From: Spirogloea muscicola
Taxonomy: Eukaryota > Streptophyta > Zygnematophyceae > Spirogloeales > Spirogloeaceae
DNA length: 64,000 nt
Direction: 5' to 3'
Assembly (NCBI GenBank): GCA_009602725.1
Contig: WELB01000002.1
Coordinates: forward strand, 515,523 to 579,522
Shown: piece by piece, positions 1 through 8,501 of the stretch
How positions within the stretch are numbered: position 1 is the first letter of the stretch
Layout: every line of letters starts with the position of its first letter
Program-made: the position numbers and the translations under genes
Notes under the pieces: model-generated
Database searches by the model: none
Told to the model about the DNA's origin: nothing
The model's input: the letters and a program-made list of their open reading frames with translations, nothing else

Positions 1-49
1 GACGCTGATGGGACGCTGCCCACCTTAAAAGGCTGGCCATCTCCCAACT

Positions 50-245
50 CCCTTGGCACAAGAGCTTGTCAAATGCCGTCCCGTATTTGGGCATCAGTCA
101 GCGACCTCTATGTGCTGACTCGTGGTTACTGAACGCGTCAGCTCAGCAGCACGTGCTGTTCATGTGTCAATGTGCTTGCCTTTGTACTTGGCCGCTCAGG
201 CCGTCTAAAACTCAATACACACTCCATTCATTTCTTTATTCACAC
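50..245 (+). mobile_element. 5'-truncated LINE (beta subfamily): ORF end and 3' UTR
   Basis: The reading frame ending at the TGA at 130-132 closes with SDLYVLTRGY, the shared C-terminus of the LINE family in this window. The following sequence, including the GGCC-loop-GGCC hairpin near 188-205, recurs after the same ORF end at 24.35 kb and 53.05 kb (+) and at 35.5, 47.3 and 50.4 kb (-). I call this 3' UTR type beta. Only the last ~25 codons remain. Confidence 0.75.
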
Positions 246-587
246 CCTCAGTCTCTCTCCTGCTCCCTCTCGCCGTTCCCTTCATTATCTGTCACCTTTC
301 TCCCCGATCAAGCTCGCCAATCACTCTCACTCTCCTCTGCCTCTTCCTCTCCTGGCACTATCACCCTTTCATTCGAGTTCTCCGTGTCTCACACTTCTTG
401 ATATGTTGTGCAACAAAACCACGGTCAGCAGGCAAATGGAGTGACGGGGGAGTGCACAAACACAGACCTGTCATAACAATTAGAAATAATCTTTGCAGCA
501 TCAAACCTCGACCTCCAGGAATCTCATGTAGGGCTTTGGCATAGTGCCAGCCAAGAGAGGGATGTGCACGAAGTGGATAAAACTGAA
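246..587. other. RLK-A 3' flank
   Basis: Pyrimidine-rich sequence followed by a stretch (about 405-445) resembling sequence downstream of other RLK copies in this window (34.43-34.53 kb, 54.05-54.2 kb, 61.08-61.13 kb). No gene of its own was recognised. It is probably the 3' untranslated or flanking part of the family. Confidence 0.45.
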
Positions 588-3500
588 TTACCCGGTGGCA
601 CCGGTTGACTTAGGAAACGTCAACCCAGCACCACATGATTCGAGATTCTGGAGCATCTCAACAACGTCAACCATCGTTGGCCTTTGTTTTGGGATATTGG
701 AGCAGCAAAATAGCCCAACTTTCAAGGCGCCCCGTATTTCGTCCACTTTCTGGGGGACGAATGGAGCTAGCGCCATATCAACGCACTCCAATGGCTTCTT
801 GTGATTAAGGCATGATCGCACCCACAAAATTAAGGTGCCACCAGCTGCAACCTCGGTCTGAAAGAAAGGGTCAACAGGCCGTTTGCCAGTGACAGTCTCC
901 AGCAGCATCACTCCAAAACTGAAGACATCGCTGTACTCGGTCAGTTGGCCTAGGGCGCAGTCTGGAGCGAGATAACCGATTGTGCCTGCCCATGTGCATC
1001 ACCATGACGTCATGAGTTGCAGGAAAGATGACCCATGATCATTGCGCGGCAGTCTGAGGTGCCTCTACCAGCATCTACCAACACATCCTTCTTGCACGGT
1101 GCCAGAGAGGCCTACGATACAGCTCAGCAGACATTGAAAGGCAGTAAAAGCTACCTGCAGCCATGGTTGAAACGTGCGTTTCATGTGCCTGAAAGATTCG
1201 TGCAAGCCCAAAATCGGCCACGTAACCTTGACCATGTTCATCCAACAAGGTGTTGTTTGGCTTGACGTCCCTATGCAGCACACGAGGACTGCACTCATGA
1301 TGCAGGTACTTAAGCCCAACTGCTGCATCCAATATGACCTTCATCCGTGCAGCCCAGTGATCAAACGCGTCTGGCTTTGGAGGCACGCCCTTGCCCCCGT
1401 GCATCAACTGGTCAAGATGTCCGCCAAGCAAGAAAGGGTAGATGAGGAGCATGCCCGCTTGGCTGTCCCTGGGGATGTACCAGCCCTGTAGAGGGACCAA
1501 ATTGCGGTGTCTGATGCGACTCAGTGTCTCCACCTCAGCTTCCACCGATCGCAATCCTTGCTTGCTGTCTCCTGCTAGCCTCTTCACTGCATACTTTTGG
1601 CCATTCTTCATCTGCGCACTGCTCAGCATATCCATACAAATGATGTATAGATTTGTTTGAGGCCATATTTTAGGGAGAGGCCTGGACAAGCAACACCAAG
1701 AAAAACACACCACTTGCAAGTGGGGAATCCACTTACCCGTAGACTTTTCCGAAGCCCCCGAAGCCAACTATCAACTTTTCATTGAAGTTCTCAGTTGCAT
1801 CCATAAGCTCCTCCAAGGTGAAGGGAGCTTGTAATATATCCTGCGTGATGGACATCTCGGAGCAGAAGTGCTCAAAGGTCCGCTTGTCTGGCATAGTCCT
1901 GTCGTTCTTCTTCTTCCAAGCTAAGCAGCACAGCAGGAGAAGTCCCAGCAACAGGAGGAGAAGGACAACAGCCCCAACAACAATGCCAGCAATTGCCGCC
2001 CCCGATAAGCTCGACGATTTGTGCTCTGGAGGTGGTGGGAAAGGCGGAAGAGAACGAGGTGGGGGAGCTATCTTGCAGGCCAAATAAGGGCCGCCACATA
2101 AGGCGGCATTGCCAGAAAAGGAGCTGCTGTTGAAATGACCAATAAGACCGTCTGGAATAGGCCCACTGAGGTTGTTGTTGGAGATGTTAAAGAAGATGAG
2201 GCGACCCAGATTTGCAAAAGACGCCGGGATGCTGCCGTTGAGCTTGTTGTCAGAAAGGTCGAGACTGATCAGATCCGGCAGACTGCCAATGTCAACAGGT
2301 ATGGGCCCGCTGAATAAGTTGCTTGCAGCCGAAAATGTGAAGAGGTAGAATAAATTTCCAATCTCCAGGGGGAGACTGCCTGTTAGGCGGTTGCTGGAGA
2401 TGTCTAGGTTTTGAGCAATTTGCAGACCCCCAATGCTCGCAGGTACACCTCCGGTCAAATTGTTGTGATCTAGGTGAACACTCAATGCACTGCTTAGGTT
2501 GCCTAGCCACGCTGGAAATGGGCCAGATAATTTGTTATTGTCCATCTTCAGCACTTGCAATTTCTCCAGATTGGAAAAGTTTGTCGGAATCGGTCCAGAG
2601 AAGTTGTTGCCAGCAAGCCAGAGCTCCTTGAGCAGCACAAGTTTCCCCAACTGAGGCGGCACAAGGCCACTTACCCTGCCAGTTGGAAGTGAGCCGCTAA
2701 GATTGTCAGCTGTGGCTCCTGCAATTTATGTATCTGCTGACACGGCAAATCAGGTAAACTATGGCTGCATCAAAGACGCAGTCACCAGTGAGCTCCTGTC
2801 AAGGTCCTGACAGCTACTGTTGCATGAGATATCCAAACAGTATAGCAGAGATGTATGGCTGACACTTGGCAGAGGGCAGCTTCGAGCCTACTGATTGTTG
2901 CTGACAGAAAGATAGCTGAGACTGGTGCAGTTCCCCAGCTCAGATGGTAAGATACCAGTGAGGCTGCAATGCAAGAAAGAGCAAAGCTCACATACAAAGT
3001 CGCCAGCAATTGGGTTTTCCCTTACACAAATTGCAGTCAGCTCCTTCAAGGTCCAGGCAGCTACTGTTGCATGAGATATCTAAACAGTATAGCAGAGATA
3101 TACGGCTGACACTTGGCAGAGGGTAGCTTCAAGCCTACTGGTTGTTGTTGACTGAAAAAAAGCTGAGACTGGTGCAGTTCCCCAGCTCAGACGGTAAAAA
3201 ACCAGTGAGGCTGCAATGCAAGGAAGAGCAAAGCTCACATGCCAGCATTTGGGCTTTCCCTAAACACATATTTCAGTCAGTTTTTTTCATGGTCCGGGCA
3301 GCTACTGTTGCATGAGATATTCAAACAGTACAGCAGTGATAAGTGGCTGACACCCGGCAGAGGGCAGCTTCGAGCCTACTGGTTGTTGTCGACAGAAAGA
3401 AGATTAAGTCTGGTGCAGTTCCCCAGCTCGGATGGCAGAATACCAGTGAGGCTGCAAGGCAAGGAAGAGCAAAGCTCACACACAAGATTGCCAGCATTTG

Positions 3501-6500
3501 GGCTTTCATTCAACACAAACTGCATTCAGCTCCATTCAAGGTCCGGGCAGCTACTGTTGCCCGGACCTTTAGAAAGGTCCGGGCAACAGTGTAGCAGAGA
3601 TATATGACTGACACTTGGCAGAGGGCAGCTTCGAGCCTACTGGTTGTTGTTGACAGAAAGAAAGCTGAGACTGGTGCAGTTCCCCAGCTCAGACGGTAGA
3701 ATACCAGTGAGGCTGTAATGCAAGAAAGAGCAAAGCTCACATACAAAGTTGCCAGCATTTGGGCTTTTCCTACATACAAATTGCAGTCAGCTCCTTTCAA
3801 GGTCCGGGCAAGCTACTGTTGCATGAGATATCCAAACAGTATAGCAGAAGTATATGGCTGACACTTGGCAGAGGGCAGTTTCGAGCCTACTGGTTGTTGT
3901 CGACAGAAAGCACGCTGAGACTGGTGCAGTTCCCCAGCTCAGACGGTAGAATACCAGTGAGGCTGCAATGCAAGGCAGAGTGAAGCTCACATACAAAGTC
4001 GCCAGCATTTGGCTTTTACTTAACACAAATTGCAGTCAGCTCCTTTCAAGGTCCGGGCAGCAACTGTTGCAGGAGATATCTAAACAGTATAGCAGAGATA
4101 TGTGGCTGACACTTGGCAGAGGGCAGCTTCGAGCCTACTGGTTGTTGTCGACAGAAAGAACAAAAGACTGGTGCAGTTCCCCAGCTCAGGCGGCAAAATA
4201 CCGGTGAGGCTGCACTGCAAGGAAGAGCAAAGTTCACATAAAAATTTGCCATCATTTGGGCTTTCACTCAACACAAATTGCAGTCAGCTCTTTTCAAGGT
4301 CCGGGCAGCTACTGTCACATAAGATATCTAAACAGCATAGCAGAGACATACGGCTGACACATGGCAGAGGGCAGCTTCGAGCCTACTGATTGTTGTTGAC
4401 AGAAAGAATTCTAAGACTGGTGCAGTACCCCAGCTCAGGCGGTAAAATACCGGTGAGGCTGCAATGCAACGAAGAGCAGAGCTCACATACAAAGTCGCCA
4501 GCATTTGGGCTTTTACCAAGCACAAATTGCAGTCAGCTCCTTTCAAGGTCCTGGCTACTGTTGCATGAGATACCCGAACAGCATAGCAGAGATTTATGGC
4601 TGACACTTGGCACAGGGCAGCTTCGAGCCTACTGGTTGTTGTTGACAGAAAGATAGCTCAGACTGGTGCAGTTCCCCAGCTCAGGCGGCAAAATACCAGT
4701 GAGGCTGCAATGCAAGGAAGAGCCAAGCTCACATACAAGGTCGCCAGCATTTGGGGTTTTTGTAAAGACAAATTGCAGTCAGCTCCTTTCAAGGTCCGGG
4801 CACCTACTGTTGCATGAGGTCTCCAAACATTATAGCAAAGACATATGGCTGACACTTGGCAGAGGGCAGCTTCGAGCCTACTTGTTGTTGTTGACAGAAA
4901 GAAAATGGAGACTGGTACAGTTCCCCAGCTCAGACGGTAGAATACCAGTGATGCTGCAATGCAAGGAAGAGCAAAGCTCATTCTACAAATGTCGCCAGCA
5001 TTTGGGCTTCTACTGAACACAAATTGCAACCAGCTCCTTTCAAGGTACGGGCAGCTACTGTTGCATGAGATATCCAAACAGTATAGCAGAGATGTACGGC
5101 TGACACTTGGCAGAGGGCAGCTTCGAGCCTACTGATTGTTGTCGACAGAAAGAACGCTGAGACTGGTGCAGTTCCCCAGCTCAGACGGTAAATGACCAGT
5201 GAGGCTGCAATGCAAGGCAGAGCAAAGCTCACATACAAAGTCGCCAGCATTTGGGCTTTTACTTAACACAAATGGCAGTCAGCTCCTTTCAAGGTCCGGG
5301 CAGCAAATGTTGCATGAGATATCCAAACAGTATAGCACAGATATGTGGCTGACACTTGGCAGAGGGCAGCTTCGAGCCAAACTGGTTGTTGTCGACAGAA
5401 AGATAGCTGAGACTGGTGCAGTTTCCTAGCTCAGGCGGCAAAATACCAGTGAGGCTGCAATGCAAGGAAGAGCAAAGCTCTCATACAAAGTTGCCAACAT
5501 TTGGGCTCCTACTAAACTGAAAGTTGCAGTCAGCTCCTTTCAAGGTCCGGGCAGCTTCTGTTGCATGAGATGACCAAACAGCATAGCAGAGATGCATGGC
5601 TTGACACTTGGCAGAGGGCAGCTTCGAGCATACTGGTTGTTGCTGACAGTAAGAACGCTGAGACTGGTGGAGTTCCCCAGCGCAGGCGGTAAAATACCAG
5701 TGAGGCTGCATTGCAAGGAAGAGCCAAGCTCACATACGAAGTCGCCAGCATTTGGGCTTCTACTAAACATAAATTGCACTCCACTCCTTTTAGGTCCAGG
5801 CAGCTACTCTTCATGTACTGCTCTATGTAGTGTCCTCAATGATGGTTACTCTGGCATTCAGATGCAACCTCATGAAAAGACAATATCACTTGTCATTGCC
5901 TGTTCTGCCACATACTGATACGTCATAACAGTAGCTGCACAACATAGAAGCAGGACCCTCACGGCTCCACATAGCTGCACATGTCATGGACTTTTGAGGA
6001 AACCTGTTCCTGACTAAGGCCCGATTTCAGCTACATCTCCCAAGCGCTGGCAAATTCCCATTACTGCATGCCAGTGCATGCAGGAGGATGCACAGTAGTA
6101 GTCGCTGACCCTAGTCACTATCAAGAATCCTGCTCAACAGAACATGAAGGTATCTCAACAATAAGCTGTGCATCTGCAAGCCTAAAATGGTTAACCTTTG
6201 GCATGCTGACCTGTTCTCGTCGAGGTAGAGTTCGCGGAGCTGCGGGAGGCTACCCAGCGCCGGAGGGATGGGGCCGGAGAAAGAGTTACCAGACAGATAT
6301 ATGGACGTCAGGCTGCCAATACTAGCAAGCTCCGGTGCCAGCGTGCCTTCCAACTTCAAGTCCTCCAGATTGAGCCCAATCACTCGCCTGCAAATGTGTA
6401 CCAGCGGCCAGCAGCAAAGAGAGCTGAGCTTGATCAGATCTCGAACTCACACTGCACCTCGCAAGGAGCTCGCAACAACGCTGCTGGCTCAGAAGCCCTC

Positions 6501-7138
6501 CACGGAGCTGCCGCTAGTCCTGTGGCTGCAGAGGAGGCGGGCCCTGCAGGCTCACGACCTCGACAACGGCGGGGCCGCTGGGGGTACCAATGCCTGTGCC
6601 CTTGCTTGATACGTCGCGGCGGCCCACTCGGACTAGACCGGGCTCAGGACGAAGCTCTTGCCTGGGGCCGCCTATGTAGTCGCACTCAACGCCATGCCAC
6701 TTGCACGGTGTGACATCGGCGGGGTGCCAGTCGGTGAGAAAGCCACGTGGGTCGTGGGTAGTGCGGGCCTTGAATGCTAGCAGCGCAGCCTTGTCGGAGC
6801 TGCGCGAGAGAGGATGACGGGCAGTCAGCCGGGGGGAGCCACACGGAGGCCCACGCAGCGCGGGCGCCGGAATGCAGCCTCAGCAGGAGCCCGACGGCGA
6901 CGCGGCGGACGAGGAGAGGGCTCGCAGGCGCAATGTACTTCCTTTGGGAGAGCCACTTGGTGCTCTAGGCGCAATGTGCTTCGTTTGGGAGAGCCACTTG
7001 ATGCTCCAGGCGCAATGTGCTTCCTGGCTCAGGAAGAAAGCCGCGGCGCGAAAGGGCTGCTCACTTGAGGTCCCCGGCGGCGGCGGCGGAGCCGAGGCGG
7101 GTGAGCAGCGCGGCGGCGGCGAGCGCTGCGGCTGCCAT
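588..7138 (-). CDS. RLK-A: LRR receptor-like kinase with a 12-unit LRR exon array
   Basis: Plasma-membrane type LRR receptor kinase. Exons on the minus strand: 7138-7065 (signal peptide, MAAAALAAAALLTRLG...), 6799-6662 (N-terminal LRR cap with SDKAALLAFKA and TPCKWHGVEC), 6387-6211 (two LRRs), an array of twelve 72-nt single-LRR exons (5705 down to 2892), 2675-1737 (LRRs, ALCGGPYLACK, proline-rich stretch, poly-Leu transmembrane helix, kinase start with FGGFGKVYG), 1618-1155 and 985-588 (kinase). The kinase keeps YAVKRL, HRDVKPNN and DFGLA, and has APD in place of APE, so it looks like an active RD kinase. The fixed exons alone sum to 2190 nt (729 aa plus stop); twelve LRR exons would give about 1017 aa. 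The array exon at 4139-4209 is 71 nt, so it must be skipped or the gene is broken. The intron after the LRR cap has a GC donor (6661-6660). The ligand is unknown. Confidence 0.85.
2790..5815 (-). repeat. Tandem array of twelve ~250-bp LRR exon+intron units
   Basis: Twelve direct repeats, spaced 241-261 bp. Each contains one LRR exon of the SLTGILPPELGNCTSL type followed by intron. Exons (plus coordinates): 2892-2963, 3139-3210, 3380-3451, 3641-3712, 3891-3962, 4139-4209, 4387-4458, 4633-4704, 4882-4953, 5133-5204, 5383-5454, 5634-5705. Eleven are 72 nt with AG acceptor and GT donor (mostly GTAGGC; GTTTGG in the 5383 unit). All are phase 2 on both sides, so any number can be spliced without shifting frame. 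The 4139 unit lacks one base. RLK-B has a single equivalent unit at 9888-9959. Confidence 0.93.
3554..3589. repeat. Perfect 17-bp inverted repeat inside the array
   Basis: Arm CTGTTGCCCGGACCTTT (3554-3570), two-base loop AG, then its exact reverse complement (3573-3589). It lies in the intron of the longest unit (261 bp) and appears to come from inverted duplication of the GGTCCGGGCA segment found once in the other units. Confidence 0.9.
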
Positions 7139-7789
7139 GCTCGCCACGGCGGGGCCCGCGGGAGGCCCTCCCGGGCGGCGGGGGCGGCGGGCCCGTGCCA
7201 GGGCGGGCTCAAGTCAAGACGGGGCTGGGCTTCTAAGAAGTGGCTCGTCCAAAGTGGGGCAAGGGCTGTAAACGAGAAAGAGGAAGGGCTTGAGGATAGG
7301 GGCACCCAGTGGCCACTTGAGCACCCGGTGGCCACTTGAGGCGCTGTGGGCTTTGATGACGCTGTTGCGCCATCCGGCCCTTCCAGGCCTTGCACATCCC
7401 TTTGCGCCTCAGTGTAGCTTGTCAGATATGCATGTGCTCACTCGGAAATATTAGTGTCCCCCTTAGCCAGCTCATCACCCAGTTTACAGGACATTTGTAA
7501 GGCTAGAATGGCCTCCCTTTCAATCTCATGCGCACCGCGCGCCTTCTCTCTTTGGGCTAGCTGTTCACAGCCCTAGCCCCCTTTGGGATAGCCACTTTCC
7601 ATCCTTCTTACCGGTGGGAAGCGCCTACTTTCTCCCCTACCCACTCCTTGACTTTACTAAGACTCCTGAGGCTCCTCCTCTTTGAGGCTGACACCTCGCG
7701 CGCCGCTATCTGCGCAGCAGCCCCCCGCCTCTGCCGAGCCGCCGAGACGCTGGCTCTGGCACCGCCCACAAGATCCCGCTTGTCTGAGC
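7139..7789. other. 5' half of the spacer between the divergent RLK genes
   Basis: GC-rich sequence just upstream of the RLK-A start (7139-7220) matches, in reverse, the sequence upstream of RLK-B (8440-8501). The rest holds a LINE alpha-like 3' end (about 7240-7300, -), short repeats of the phrase GTGGCCACTTGAG (7310-7340) and a gamma-subfamily LINE end (next entry). No TATA box was recognised. It may carry a shared promoter region, but that is inference. Confidence 0.4.
7395..7570 (+). mobile_element. 5'-truncated LINE (gamma subfamily): ORF end and 3' UTR
   Basis: TCAGATATGCATGTGCTCAC... encodes SDMHVLTRKY and then a stop at about 7452, matching the LINE ORF end. The 3' UTR (TGTCCCCCTTAGCCAGCTCA ... 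CACCGCGCGCCTTCTCTCTT) recurs at 15.42 kb and 63.28 kb (+), and at 14.2, 19.0 and 25.9 kb (-). I call this 3' UTR type gamma. Confidence 0.65.
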
Positions 7790-7875
7790 ATGGCAGCCGC
7801 TTTGGCCGGCGCTGCCGCGGCGCTTGTCGCCTTTGCGCAGCTGGATTGCTTCGCCTCCGCCGCCGGGGACCTTGA
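7790..7875 (+). CDS. Orphan signal-peptide exon, possible alternative first exon of RLK-B
   Basis: ATG at 7790 opens MAAALAGAAAALVAF..., ending ...SAAGDL just before a GTGAGC donor, exactly as the first exons of the other RLK copies do. The 86-nt length leaves phase 2, which fits the RLK-B cap exon at 8794. No cap exon follows before the RLK-B first exon at 8502. It could be an alternative first exon or a leftover from a partial duplication. Confidence 0.55.
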
Positions 7876-7949
7876 GTGAGCAGCCCGTCCTCCTCCGTTC
7901 ACTTCTGGCCACTTCAGTCGCTGTGTGCTCTTAACGATTTTCCGGCCCC

Positions 7950-8200
7950 TTCGTTCTTTCCTTTGTCTGGGCTGGCCTCTCCCTGTGTGTTTTTTTCTTT
8001 CTTTGGCTTTTCGGACATTGTCCATTCTTTCCGGGCTGGCTTTGCTGGCCCCCTTTTCTTATGGGCGAGCACTTTCTCTCCCAGCCACCGCGCTCCCATG
8101 GAAGCATCTTCCTTTCGAACTTCGTTCATCCTGTTATTCGGGCTGGCCGATCACAGCCATCGCCCTCTACAAGGTCTGAAAGGGCCGGGCGGCGCAAGTA
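7950..8200 (+). mobile_element. LINE alpha 3' ends, decayed
   Basis: Two consecutive stretches (about 7950-8075 and 8115-8180) carry the alpha 3' UTR pattern: TTCGG/CCTTTG run, a GGGCTGGC...GGCC-type or CAGCC hairpin, then the GGGCGAGC or gaag-rich end. No ORF end is kept. Confidence 0.5.
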
Positions 8201-8329
8201 GTAAGCTAGTCTTCAAGGAGTCAGCAAGTGGGCGCTCAATAACCTCTAGTCAGCAAGTGCGTCTAAGTCAGATTGTTTACAAAAGAAAGTCAAATAGCGT
8301 AGAGGGCGGGAAAGCGTCAGAGCAAACAG

Positions 8330-8425
8330 CGACTCAGGTGGCCACTGGGTGCTCTCCGAAGCCCCTTCGGGCTTTTGGGCTGGCTGTTCCAGCCCCTATC
8401 CTCAATGGGCGAGCTCTTTCTTCTG
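8330..8425 (+). mobile_element. Solo LINE alpha 3' end
   Basis: Contains the hairpin GGGCTGGCTGTTCCAGCCC followed by CTATCCTCAATGGGCGAGC and TTTCTTCT, a nearly invariant terminal sequence found repeatedly in the window. It lies just upstream of the RLK-B first exon. Confidence 0.65.
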
Positions 8426-8501
8426 GATTATGCGCCCTCTTGGCACGGGCCGCCGCCGCCGCCACCCCGGGAGGGGCTCCCGCGGGCCCGGCGTTGCGAG
8501 C

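Noticed and set aside
66-401. Plus-strand ORFs of 90-111 codons in the first 450 bases
   Set aside because: They cover a LINE ORF end in a different frame and a pyrimidine-rich RLK 3' flank. No domain or conserved frame was seen.
2790-5815. CRISPR array or satellite DNA
   Set aside because: The period is ~250 bp, and the conserved core is an in-frame LRR exon with splice sites. It lies inside a eukaryotic gene with flanking exons in place.
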